From the NCBI GenBank assembly GCA_009846005.1, contig VXYL01000096.1:1-39399 (forward strand): DNA of 39,399 nt, written 5' to 3'. Source of the DNA: Gammaproteobacteria bacterium. Its GTDB lineage: Bacteria > Pseudomonadota > Gammaproteobacteria > Pseudomonadales > Azotimanducaceae. Below, in pieces: positions 9,858-18,022 of this stretch (positions are counted from its first letter, which is position 1; the number at the start of each line of letters is the position of its first letter). A program made the position numbers and the translations under genes. The notes under the pieces were generated by a model, which was given only the letters and a program-made list of their open reading frames with translations, did no database searches and had not been told where the DNA came from.

Positions 9858-12461
9858 CTAGATGATGTGCACGATGCCTTGATCGCCGTCCACTTCGACG
9901 ACTTGACCGTCGTGCAGGGCGTCCATTAGGCCAACGATCCCGGCGACGCACGGTTTTCCGTACTCCCGGGCGACGAGCGCGCCATGCTGCAGTTCGCCGC
10001 CGACTTCGAGCAGGACCGCTGCCGCGTTGATGAACAGCGGCGTCCAGCCGGGGTCGGTGGTGTGGGCGACAAGCACGTCGCCGGGTAGCAGCGTTTTGTC
10101 GAACGGGGAGTCCAGCACTTTGACCGGGCCGCGGACGATGCCCGGCGACACCGCAATCCCGCGGAGCTCTCCCGGTCGGTATTCCCGAACCGGGCGCAGG
10201 ATTCGCCCGCGCGAGTCGATCAGGTGCGGAAAGTGCCGCACGCGCGCCTTGACGTCTCGGTAGAACGCGCCGCGTTCGGCCACGACCGCGCGAAGATCGA
10301 GGGACTCGTCCGACTCGGCCCGGTCGAAGTCAGAAAGCGCCATCTGAAAGACGTCCTCCGGTCGGTCCAGGCGTCCTTCGGCCACCCAGTGCCGGGCACT
10401 TCGGAGAATGCGCCGACGCAGCACCATGTTCACGGTGGCGAAGTGATGCTTGGGCATCTCCCGGACACTCTCTAAGGCGCCGATGGTCCTGTGGGTGCGC
10501 GCGAGCTTGCGGCGTTTCTTGGCGGGAAGCGCGGCCGAGAGTTCCGCGAAGGCCTCTTCCCGCGCGCGTTTCCGTTCCGCATGGGTGGCGACCGGGTCGG
10601 TATCGCCGAGGGCCACGGTGGCGAGTTGGCCTAGCACCAGGTCGGGATCGTCGCCGTACTTCGGGTTCGCGAGGTCCATCTCCAACGGCCCGCGGCAGCC
10701 GAACCGGTGCAGGAAGTCGTCCCATCGGTCGAGGAACGCCGCAGGCATCCGCCGCGCTTCGATTCGCACGGCAAGCGCCGGGAGGTCGCCGAACGCCGAG
10801 CCGGGCAGCATCCGCGCCAGTCGATACATGGCAAGGCCCATTTCCAGCACCAGTTCGTCGCCGCCGCCTCGAATGTCCATCGCCAGGCGCCGCTCCCGGC
10901 ACGACGAAGGATCAATCAGGCCCATGAGCGCTTCGGTGCCGCGGTAGATGAACAACAGCATGGCGGGTGCTGAGGCAACGAGGCTCACGCGTCCCACCGC
11001 CGCGTAGAGTCGCCGTGCCAACTCGAAGATCGGCAGATCGGGATCGATCGATGCCACCTCGGCATCGAAGGCCGCGAGGTCGTCTGCATAACGCTCGAGA
11101 AACGCCTTGGGCCGCAGGAGCCCCTGCAGCAGGGCGACGAAGAAGGGGTGCAACCGTAGGAGCGCCTTCGTGAGCGCCGGGACCAACCGCCTTGGCGCGA
11201 GGTTCGGTGGCGGTTTCACCCGGTACGGTTCGAGGTCCGCCGTCGCGAAGAGCTCCGCCAAGGTGGTGTCGACGAAACGCTTCTCCGGTGCGACCTTGCG
11301 CGGATCCCTGAAGTGCATCAGGTGAGACAGGTTGCCGTAGACCCGCACGCCCGCCGTGCCAACGATGCCCTTCTTCAGGTCGGGGCCGAGGAAGGACGGT
11401 CCGAACACGTAGTCGCCGAGCCACTCGAAGAGCTTGGCGAAGAGATCCACGGACATCGGCGAGACGGCGCCGCTCATGGTGATGCCTTCGCCGAGGCTGG
11501 GATCCATGTAGAGAAGCCGCTGTTCCCCCGGGGCGGTCCTTATCTCCTCGGGTAGTGGAACGTAGGTCGTGATGGGACGCGCCTGCAGGAGGTGCAGGTC
11601 ACCGTCGGCGACGGCCCACTCGACATCGACGGGACAGTCGAATAGCGATTCGACCGCGCAAAGGGTCTTGGTGAGGGCGGCGAGCTGTGTCTCGTCCAGG
11701 GTCGCGGCCGGCGCGCACGCACCTGGCGCGGTGCCGACCCGGCATTCCAGCGTCTTGCCGGTCACCTTGTCGATCACCCACCGGTCCGGATCGACCTCGC
11801 CGGCAAGAAGCTTGTCGCCGAGTCCTTTCGTGGCGTTGACGACGGCCTCGTCGAGGTCGTTGTTGTGCGGGTTCAGGGAGAACGCGACGCCGGACGTGTC
11901 GCTCGCCACCTGCCGTTGCACGAACGCGGCGAACCGCGGTTGCGGATCGAGGTTCCGCCTGGCCTTGTAGATGAGCAGGCGCACGTCGAAGCAGTACGCG
12001 AAACAATGCCGCACCGCGGCGCCCAAGCCCTCGATGGATACGTTCAGCACGGACTCGTAGAGGCCTGCGAAAGAGGCGCGCGCGCGATCCTCCTCCGGGG
12101 AGGATGAACGCACGGCGAATGCGCCGCTGTCGAAGCGGTCGACGATTTCATCGATCGCCGTGCTTTGGGCGACGTCCATTTCGAGACGCGACGCATGCGC
12201 CAGGAGCGCGCTGCAGCGCGCCTCGACCTCGTCGGTGTTGGAACCGTCGGCAGCGACAAGCAGGTTGGGAATGTCCTGCCATTCGGGGGCGGATGTGACC
12301 TCCGCGATCCACGGGGCAAAGAAATGCGTGGTCAGCAGCTCCGCCTCCGGCACTTGGAACCCGGCGCCACGTAGACGCGCCAGCGACGCCGCCTTGCCGC
12401 CAACCAAGGCCACGTCGAGTGCCGCCGGGTCGGCGAGGCGCATTGCCAACCGATGTTCCAT
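9858..12461 (-). CDS. PEP synthase-like dikinase, probably rifampicin phosphotransferase (Rph)-type
   Basis: The 867-residue product begins with a PPDK/PEP-synthase ATP-binding domain (GGKAASLARLRGAGFQVP at 21-38; SGAFAVRSSSPEED at about 130) covering roughly 1-325. A middle helical region includes FGCRGPLEMDLANP. A C-terminal swivelling phosphohistidine domain holds GDVLVAHTTDPGWTPLF and GGELQHGALVAREYGKP, with the candidate catalytic His at 826. It lacks the C-terminal PEP/pyruvate barrel of true PEP synthase. This order, length and AREYG motif fit the Rph family, in which ATP phosphorylates the antibiotic through the swivelling His; many family members have unknown substrates. I chose ATG 12461, which starts the conserved domain; an upstream ATG at 12497 is possible, and neither has a well-spaced ribosome-binding site. 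It is divergent from the ankyrin gene. Confidence 0.8.
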   Translation of the reverse strand: MEHRLAMRLADPAALDVALVGGKAASLARLRGAGFQVPEAELLTTHFFAPWIAEVTSAPEWQDIPNLLVAADGSNTDEVEARCSALLAHASRLEMDVAQSTAIDEIVDRFDSGAFAVRSSSPEEDRARASFAGLYESVLNVSIEGLGAAVRHCFAYCFDVRLLIYKARRNLDPQPRFAAFVQRQVASDTSGVAFSLNPHNNDLDEAVVNATKGLGDKLLAGEVDPDRWVIDKVTGKTLECRVGTAPGACAPAATLDETQLAALTKTLCAVESLFDCPVDVEWAVADGDLHLLQARPITTYVPLPEEIRTAPGEQRLLYMDPSLGEGITMSGAVSPMSVDLFAKLFEWLGDYVFGPSFLGPDLKKGIVGTAGVRVYGNLSHLMHFRDPRKVAPEKRFVDTTLAELFATADLEPYRVKPPPNLAPRRLVPALTKALLRLHPFFVALLQGLLRPKAFLERYADDLAAFDAEVASIDPDLPIFELARRLYAAVGRVSLVASAPAMLLFIYRGTEALMGLIDPSSCRERRLAMDIRGGGDELVLEMGLAMYRLARMLPGSAFGDLPALAVRIEARRMPAAFLDRWDDFLHRFGCRGPLEMDLANPKYGDDPDLVLGQLATVALGDTDPVATHAERKRAREEAFAELSAALPAKKRRKLARTHRTIGALESVREMPKHHFATVNMVLRRRILRSARHWVAEGRLDRPEDVFQMALSDFDRAESDESLDLRAVVAERGAFYRDVKARVRHFPHLIDSRGRILRPVREYRPGELRGIAVSPGIVRGPVKVLDSPFDKTLLPGDVLVAHTTDPGWTPLFINAAAVLLEVGGELQHGALVAREYGKPCVAGIVGLMDALHDGQVVEVDGDQGIVHII

Positions 12462-12552
12462 TGATTCGATGTGCGTCGCTTCCCTTCCCGCCGTCATTGT
12501 AACGGCCCGGTTGATAGACTCGGTCGCGGATGCCCGAAGGGTGGAGCTAGAT

Positions 12553-13659
12553 GTGTCCCTGCTGACCGGCAACGCCAGCGACTTCCTGAAGATCGGCGTG
12601 GCCGCCGCGGGCCGCGGCGATTTCGACACGTTGCGGGCGGTACTCGCCGAGAGGCCGCAGTGGTTGTACCGCGTCGGCTCGCACGGCCGCACCATGCTAT
12701 GGGAGGCCGCCTACCGGGGACGGCTTGAGATGGTCGAATACCTGGCGGATTTGGGTGCGGACATCGACGCCTGCGGATGCCACTTCACGCCGCTCTTGGT
12801 CGACATCTCGCCGTATTGCGCGGCTCGCCATAGGAAGCACCATGCCGTCGCCGAGTTTCTGTCCGCCCGGGGTGCCGCCACGGACATCCACACGGCTGCC
12901 TACCTAGGCGACATCGAGGCGGTGCGCGAATACCTGGATCACAATCCGGCTCTCGCCTGCGCCGAGAAACCCCAGAACGACGTCAACGTTCCCGCGGCCA
13001 CGTTGCACTATGCCGTGGCACCGGGGCACGCCGATATCGTCGCGCTGTTGCTCGACCACGGTGCCGACCCGCGGCCATACGGCTACTACCTGGTCCGTTT
13101 CTGCATTTGGCGGGACCGGGTCGACATCCTCGAGTCACTTATCGTCGCAGGCCTCGATCCATCGACTTCGGAGCCGCCCCGATCCGGGATCGCCAATCCG
13201 GCGATGGTCGAACTGCTGAAGGCGCATGGCGTCGACCACGGCCCGGACCACGCCGAAGGCGGTTGGCCCCCCATCGTGTTCCAGTCCCGAGGCGACCGCG
13301 GCGGCAGCGTGGACCGTGTTCACGCGCTGATCGAGGCGGGTGCCGACGTGAACGTGCGCAACTACAAGGGACAATCGGCATTGCATTGCGCCGCCAAGGC
13401 GGGATTCGTGGACATCGTCGCGCTGCTGCTCGGCCACGGGGCCGAGGTGGACGCCCGGGACCGCCAGGGCGAGACGCCGCTCGGCACCGCACTGCGGTCC
13501 ACGGTGAAGGACAAGGCGAGGCTGCTCAAGGTGATTCGCGCGATCGTGAACGCCGGTGCGGACAGCGACCGCGCCGATCACAAGGGACGCTCCCCGCGCG
13601 ACATCGCCGGAGCCAAAACGGATGCCCGGGTTTGGGTCGACGCGTTGCGTGTCGATTGA
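12553..13659 (+). CDS. ankyrin-repeat protein
   Basis: The 368-residue protein is made mostly of ankyrin-type repeats, with units such as GRTMLWEAAYRGRLEMVEYL, PAATLHYAVAPGHADIVALL, GQSALHCAAKAGFVDIVALL and GETPLGTALRSTVKDKA. Middle units are irregular and longer than 33 residues. No signal peptide, membrane helix or other domain is seen, so it is probably cytoplasmic and binds protein. The start is GTG 12553, seven bases after GGAG; a longer open frame from 12160 runs antisense to the Rph-like gene and is unlikely to be used. It ends 11 bp before the aldo/keto reductase ATG, so the two are probably one transcription unit. The function is unknown. Confidence 0.85.
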   Translation: MSLLTGNASDFLKIGVAAAGRGDFDTLRAVLAERPQWLYRVGSHGRTMLWEAAYRGRLEMVEYLADLGADIDACGCHFTPLLVDISPYCAARHRKHHAVAEFLSARGAATDIHTAAYLGDIEAVREYLDHNPALACAEKPQNDVNVPAATLHYAVAPGHADIVALLLDHGADPRPYGYYLVRFCIWRDRVDILESLIVAGLDPSTSEPPRSGIANPAMVELLKAHGVDHGPDHAEGGWPPIVFQSRGDRGGSVDRVHALIEAGADVNVRNYKGQSALHCAAKAGFVDIVALLLGHGAEVDARDRQGETPLGTALRSTVKDKARLLKVIRAIVNAGADSDRADHKGRSPRDIAGAKTDARVWVDALRVD

Positions 13660-13670
13660 ACGGACGAACG

Positions 13671-14759
13671 ATGGACACAACCACAGTGCGTGCCCTCGGC
13701 AAGAGCCAACTTGGCGTCACGCCCCTGGGCTTTGGCGGCGGGACGATCGGCAGCCCGCAGCTCGGCAACGAAGCGAGTCTCGCGACCGTGGCGGCGGCGT
13801 GGAAGACCGGGGTCCGGTTCTACGACACCGCGCCCTGGTACGGACTGGGACGCTCGGAACGGCGCCTAGGTCTGGCGTTGGCAGCCTTAGGGCAGAGGCG
13901 CGAGTTTCGCGTAAACACCAAGATCGGCAAGACCCTCCTCCCCGAGCCGGTACGCAATGCAGCCAACCGGTCGTTGAGCCCGGGTGGCGAAGTCCGCACG
14001 CCCCGTGATCCGATCAGCGGGTTTCGCGTCCACTTCGAGTACACGGAGGCGGCCATTCTCAGGCAGCACGCGGATTCCCTGCAGCGCTTGGGACTGGCCT
14101 CGGTCGACAGCCTGACCATCCACGACATCGACTACGGCTATCACTCGCCGGAGCAGATCGAGGTTCACCTGGGCGAACTGGCGCGCAGTGGTGGCGGGGG
14201 TGCGCGGGCGTTGGAGGATCTACGCGATGCGGGTCTTGTCAGCGCTATCGGGTGTGGCTGCAACCTGGAGTCGCGCAATGCCTGGAGCTGGGACGGCGGC
14301 AATCACGAGGAACTCTGCGCACGCATTGCGGATCGGGTCGATTTGGACTTCTTCGTGGTGGCGGGGGGCTATACGCTGCTTGAGACCCGTGCGCTGCGGC
14401 GAATTCTTCCGCTAGCCGAGGAACGGCGTATCGGCGTGGTGATCGCGGCACCCTATGCCAGTGGCTGGCTCGCCGACTCATCCGGTTCGGCGACCTACAT
14501 GTACGCGCCGGCGCCGCCGGAGGTGGTCGCCAGGTCCGAGCGCATGCGGGCCATCTGCGCAGACCACGGCGTGCCACTCGCCGCAGCGGCGTTGCAGTTC
14601 CCGCTCGCGCATCCGGCGGTGGCCGCCGTCATTCCCGGTGCGAAATCGCCGGACGAGCCCGTTGCCAACCGGCGCAACCTCGACACCGAGGTGCCGGCCG
14701 ATGTCTGGCGACGGTTCAAGGCGGAAGGGCTGCTCGACGAGAATGCGCCGACGCCCTAG
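13671..14759 (+). CDS. aldo/keto reductase (D-threo-aldose 1-dehydrogenase / pyridoxal dehydrogenase-like)
   Basis: The 362-residue protein has the aldo/keto reductase pattern. Likely catalytic residues are Asp52 and Tyr57 (YDTAPWYGLGRSE), Lys84 (NTKIGK) and the His in LTIHDIDYG. The C-terminal part PGAKSPDEPVANRR is the cofactor-binding loop. The insert between Lys84 and the His and the overall length are most like the sub-group of fucose/threo-aldose 1-dehydrogenases and pyridoxal 4-dehydrogenases, so oxidation or reduction of a small sugar or aldehyde with NAD(P) is expected; the substrate cannot be read from the sequence. ATG 13671 is 11 bp after the ankyrin gene stop. A longer frame from 13107 overlaps that gene and is rejected. 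Confidence 0.88.
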   Translation: MDTTTVRALGKSQLGVTPLGFGGGTIGSPQLGNEASLATVAAAWKTGVRFYDTAPWYGLGRSERRLGLALAALGQRREFRVNTKIGKTLLPEPVRNAANRSLSPGGEVRTPRDPISGFRVHFEYTEAAILRQHADSLQRLGLASVDSLTIHDIDYGYHSPEQIEVHLGELARSGGGGARALEDLRDAGLVSAIGCGCNLESRNAWSWDGGNHEELCARIADRVDLDFFVVAGGYTLLETRALRRILPLAEERRIGVVIAAPYASGWLADSSGSATYMYAPAPPEVVARSERMRAICADHGVPLAAAALQFPLAHPAVAAVIPGAKSPDEPVANRRNLDTEVPADVWRRFKAEGLLDENAPTP

Positions 14760-14770
14760 TCCAACCCGGC

Positions 14771-14779
14771 TGCTATAAT
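14771..14779 (+). promoter_or_regulatory. extended -10 promoter for the TerB-like gene
   Basis: TGCTATAAT at 14771-14779 is a perfect extended -10 element (TG-n-TATAAT). No good -35 box is present at 16-18 bp, as expected for this class. Transcription would start near 14786, giving a leader of about 37 bases before ATG 14823 with AGGAG in it. Confidence 0.6.
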
Positions 14780-14822
14780 TTGCGCACGCCGCAGTAACAA
14801 ACCCCTACAGGAGCCTGCCTGG

Positions 14823-15254
14823 ATGAACCTTGACCACATTCTGAAGTTTTTCGGCGGTGCGGAGCCCACGGCCGACGAGCTCAAGGACATCGTCAACGAG
14901 ACCGTGCTCTTGGTGTTGGCGCGGGCGACTGCCGCGGATACCAACATCAAGCATCTCGAAGTCGAGTCGGTGCGGGAGATCATCAGAAAGACCACCGGCG
15001 AGGACGTCAGCGCCAAGGACGTGCGAATGGCTTCCCACTCGGGAATCTTCGACTCCGATCCCTTGGAACGTCATCTGGCCAGGGTGTGCAACAAGATCGA
15101 CATCCACGACCGGGTCATGATCGCGAATGCGCTGGCCGAAGTGATCCTCGTCGACGAACGCGTCACCGGCCGGGAAGTGCGGTTCTTCAATATGGTTGCC
15201 GAAGCGCTGGAGTTGACCCCGGCGAACATCGCCGGGCTGATGGTCACGCACTAA
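14823..15254 (+). CDS. TerB-like helical protein
   Basis: The 143-residue all-helical protein has the two-halved pattern of the TerB/DjlA superfamily: NETVLLVLARATAADTNIKHLE in the first half (here written as two overlapping pieces, NETVLLVLARATAA and ADTNIKHLE) and KIDIHDRVMIANALAEVI with DERVTGREV in the second, with acidic residues placed where the family may bind metal. Members occur in tellurite-resistance loci and as stand-alone proteins of unknown function; no other ter genes are nearby. The start is ATG 14823 with AGGAG about ten bases upstream and its own extended -10 promoter. Its last 11 bp overlap tail-to-tail with the minus-strand oxidoreductase. Confidence 0.75.
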   Translation: MNLDHILKFFGGAEPTADELKDIVNETVLLVLARATAADTNIKHLEVESVREIIRKTTGEDVSAKDVRMASHSGIFDSDPLERHLARVCNKIDIHDRVMIANALAEVILVDERVTGREVRFFNMVAEALELTPANIAGLMVTH

Positions 15255-16248
15255 CGCTAGAGCCCCTCGACGGGTCGAACAACACTCGTCCCACGGTTTT
15301 CCGTGCACCTAGTCGCTCAAGCGCGTCCGGCAGCGCATCGAAGCCGACGACCTCGCTGATCAGCGGCTTGATGGTGCCGTCGGCGAGTTGGCGGTATACG
15401 TCGGCGTAACATTGTGCGACGAGTTCCGGGTCGCGTTCCCGGTAGCCGCCCATGTGCACGCCGACGACCGAGTAGTTCTTGACCAACAGGTGATTGGCGG
15501 GCGCGGCGGGAATCTCTCCGCCCGCGAAGCCGATGACGAGGAGGCGCCCCTCCCAGGCTAGCAGTCGCCTTACCGTGTCGAAGTGCCTGCCGCCGACAGG
15601 GTCGTATACGACGTCAACGCCCCGGCCGTCTGTCGCGTCCATGACCCGCCGGTAGAGATCGTCGGCTTCGTAGTCGATGACAAGGTCGGCACCGGCACGG
15701 GTCGCGACTTCCGCCTTGGCGCTGCCTCCCACCGCGCCGATCACCCAGCAACCATGGGCGCGCGCCATCTGAACGGCGGCAGTGCCGACGCCCCCGGCCG
15801 CTGCCAGCACGAGGATCGATTCGCCTGCGACCAGATGTGCGCGTCGATGGAAAGCGAACCAGGCCGTGGCGTAGGTGATGTGGACTGCCATGGCGGCGCG
15901 AGACGAGATGGCCGCGGGGATCCGGTGTGACTGTTCCGCCAACAACATGCACTGCTCGGCGAAGCCGCCGTTCGGCTCGACCGTCGGTCCCACGACGCGC
16001 TCGCCGGCCGCAAACGCGGTTCCCGCTCCGGCCGCTTCCACGACTCCCGCTGCAACCATCCCCGGCGTGAAAGGCGGCGTCCACTTGACCTGGTAGGAGC
16101 CTTGGCACTGGAGGATGTCGGCAAAGTTCAAGTCGGACGCATCGACGCGAATCCGTACGCTGCCCGGCGGCGCCTCCGGGGGTGACAGTTCGACCGCTTC
16201 GAGTTCTCGCCGCGGATCGCCCAGCCGCGGCATCTGCCACGCCTTCAC
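15244..16248 (-). CDS. NADPH:quinone oxidoreductase (MDR/zeta-crystallin family)
   Basis: This 334-residue medium-chain dehydrogenase/reductase lacks the zinc ligands of alcohol dehydrogenases. The GroES-like N-terminal half has DASDLNFADILQCQGSYQ and PFTPGMVAAGVVEAAG; the Rossmann half has VLAAAGGVGTAAVQMARAHG and, near the end, KTVGRVLFDP. These are the signature stretches of quinone oxidoreductases, which reduce quinones or enones with NADPH. I chose GTG 16248 with AGGGA eight bases upstream; ATG 16233 is possible. The open frame extends upstream to 16542 through repeat-rich intergenic DNA, which is not likely to be translated. The gene overlaps the TerB-like gene end by 11 bp. Confidence 0.88.
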   Translation of the reverse strand: MKAWQMPRLGDPRRELEAVELSPPEAPPGSVRIRVDASDLNFADILQCQGSYQVKWTPPFTPGMVAAGVVEAAGAGTAFAAGERVVGPTVEPNGGFAEQCMLLAEQSHRIPAAISSRAAMAVHITYATAWFAFHRRAHLVAGESILVLAAAGGVGTAAVQMARAHGCWVIGAVGGSAKAEVATRAGADLVIDYEADDLYRRVMDATDGRGVDVVYDPVGGRHFDTVRRLLAWEGRLLVIGFAGGEIPAAPANHLLVKNYSVVGVHMGGYRERDPELVAQCYADVYRQLADGTIKPLISEVVGFDALPDALERLGARKTVGRVLFDPSRGSSVSA

Positions 16249-16271
16249 GAAACGATCCCTAGGACGTGGCG

Positions 16272-16502
16272 CCGTAGGGGCGACCCTGGTGGTCGCCCGC
16301 CGTGACGGGCCGATGACGAGCTGGACGGGACAGGCGGGGCGGGACAAGCGGGACGGGACAACGCCGCCAGACTGCTCGCCCGCGCCCGCCAGGGCGCGCA
16401 CTCGCCGTCTGGCCCCAGCCTCCACCGCCCCAGGACTCCGCGCCACATGGAACGGCACTTCGTGCCGTTTCTGTGGCGCACACTCCTGGGCCCGTCCCCT
16501 AC
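16272..16502. repeat. palindromic repeat plus split partner copy
   Basis: A copy with a variant loop lies at 16272-16299 (CCGTAGGGGCGACCCTGG...). A second, opposite copy seems split: its left half GCGGGACGGGACAA is near 16346-16361 and its right half GCCCGTCCCCTACG at 16490-16503, with about 130 bp between. That insert holds the GC-rich motif CGCGCCCGCCAGGGCGCG, which is the centre of the longer repeat form seen at 35553, and a long hairpin. The stop codon of the TlpA-like gene lies inside the right half. Confidence 0.6.
16440..16479 (-). terminator. strong two-part hairpin after the TlpA-like gene
   Basis: GCGCCACA (16440-16447) pairs with TGTGGCGC (16472-16479), and inside it AACGGCAC (16451-16458) pairs with GTGCCGTT (16462-16469) around a 3-base loop. 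Small bulges of three and two bases separate the stems, giving 16 base pairs. It lies 20 bp past the stop of the minus-strand TlpA-like gene. There is no T-tract, so it may protect the mRNA end rather than terminate by itself. Confidence 0.5.
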
Positions 16503-17950
16503 GCTTCGACCACCGGATCTTCGCTAGTGCCGGACGGATCATCCTCTTGCTGCACAGCCGTCACGGCTTCGCGCAGGCGTGCAAGGAAGTCGTCCGTCAG
16601 GGCGTTGCCCTTGGCAAGGATCTTGCCTTGACCATCGATCAGCACGTACGCGGGAATGGCGTTGACCTGCCAGACCTTGGCCAGCTCGCTGCCGACCCCG
16701 ATATGCCATTGGGCCCAAGGCATCGACTCGTCTTCCTGAAAGTCGAGGACCGACTCCAGTTCCGCGTCGATGCTGATGCTGAGAATCTCGAACCGTTCCG
16801 CCGGAAGCTCCGCAACGAGGTCGCGCAGCTTGGGTAGCCCGGCGATGCACGGGCCGCACCAGGTCGCCCAGAAATCCACGAGAACGACTTGCCCGCCGAA
16901 GTCCGCGATGCCTTGTTCGACGCCGTCGAGCCGGTTGCCCGCGAAATCGGAAACCGTACCGCCGACCGTGGCGTAGCGAATCGTGGCCAGAATATCCTGT
17001 TCGGCGTCGGCCACGGTCTGGGTGGTAGGTTTGCCCTCGGCATCACGTGCCTTGGCAACGAACTCCTCGTCTTCCACGCCGGCGCTCAAGCCGCTGGCGA
17101 GTTTCAGGGCACGTTCGCGCAAGGCGTCGCGCTCATCATCGCCAGCCCTATTGATGGACCGGGCCAGGCGGGACGCGGTGTAGTAGCGGGCCGTGGCGCG
17201 CACCAACGGATCGTTGCCCTCGGCCGTTCTGCCGGACAGGAACTCGTCGATTTCCGGCGAATCTCCGCGCGACCTGCCCAAGTGCATGAGCATGCGGGGC
17301 CAGTCGTCGTAGCCGGGCACGTTCGATGCCAGGGCGCGAATACCCGCGAGGACGTTCTCGGGGCTGCCGCCACGAATCCCGGCACCGCGCTCGACCAGAA
17401 ACTCGGCGGCGTCGACCGTCCGCTCATGGGTGCCGCCGAGGCCGACGATGGCCCTGGCGGCCGCGAGTGCCTTGGGTCCCGAAGGATCCCCGGCGAACAG
17501 GCGGGCCAGGAACCCCTCTTTCGGGTTCGTGAAATCGTCGACTAGTGACCAGTCGGGCCCGAGTAGCTCCGCCAGCGCAGCCGTGCCGAACTCGATATCG
17601 CGATCCGCCGTCGGCGACAGGCCGGCGGTATGCTCCATCAGGAACTCCGCCGCTTCGACGGCGCGTTTGCCGTCGGAGTCGATGATAGCCCGGGCCGCGC
17701 CCACGGCGAGGACGATGTCGGGATGTTCGCCCCGTTCCTCCTTGCGCCGCCGCTCCTTCTCGTCGCTGCCGATGTCGGCCGTTGCAATCTCTCGGTCCAA
17801 TTCGTGCCAGGCCTCGTCGAGTTCGAGGTATGCCTCGACAAGTCGCCAGTCGGGCTCGGCCGCGACGGTCGTGGTCGCGGCGAGGGCGACAACAGCCGTT
17901 GGCAGTAGCCGATTCGCAAGCGTTGGACTGCACCGACGTGCACGGATCAT
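16499..17950 (-). CDS. secreted TlpA-like thioredoxin-fold protein with long helical N-domain
   Basis: The 483-residue protein has a Sec signal peptide (residues 1-30, cleaved near TTTVAA) and then about 300 residues of helical sequence without a recognised family, containing repeated AARAI and DAAEFL units. The C-terminal 150 residues are a thioredoxin fold of the TlpA/ResA/AhpC-TSA group, with active site WCGPC at 364-368 and the cis-Pro loop NAIPAY. It probably reduces or rearranges disulfides in the periplasm, for example in cytochrome c or Cys-rich proteins. ATG 17950 follows GAGGAGGG at good spacing. It lies 72 bp after nuoN on the same strand and may be the last gene of that transcript. 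Its stop TAG is part of a palindromic repeat. Confidence 0.82.
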   Translation of the reverse strand: MIRARRCSPTLANRLLPTAVVALAATTTVAAEPDWRLVEAYLELDEAWHELDREIATADIGSDEKERRRKEERGEHPDIVLAVGAARAIIDSDGKRAVEAAEFLMEHTAGLSPTADRDIEFGTAALAELLGPDWSLVDDFTNPKEGFLARLFAGDPSGPKALAAARAIVGLGGTHERTVDAAEFLVERGAGIRGGSPENVLAGIRALASNVPGYDDWPRMLMHLGRSRGDSPEIDEFLSGRTAEGNDPLVRATARYYTASRLARSINRAGDDERDALRERALKLASGLSAGVEDEEFVAKARDAEGKPTTQTVADAEQDILATIRYATVGGTVSDFAGNRLDGVEQGIADFGGQVVLVDFWATWCGPCIAGLPKLRDLVAELPAERFEILSISIDAELESVLDFQEDESMPWAQWHIGVGSELAKVWQVNAIPAYVLIDGQGKILAKGNALTDDFLARLREAVTAVQQEDDPSGTSEDPVVEA

Positions 17951-18022
17951 GGAGCCCTCCTCAATCCGGGTTAGGGAGTTTGTCGAGAATATCAGGCTTC
18001 GCCAAAGCTTGAACTTCGGCGG

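Noticed and set aside
12160-12552. N-terminal extension of the ankyrin protein to an ATG at 12160
   Set aside because: The extension is antisense to the first 300 bp of the Rph-like gene, while GTG 12553 has GGAG at good spacing and begins the folded region.
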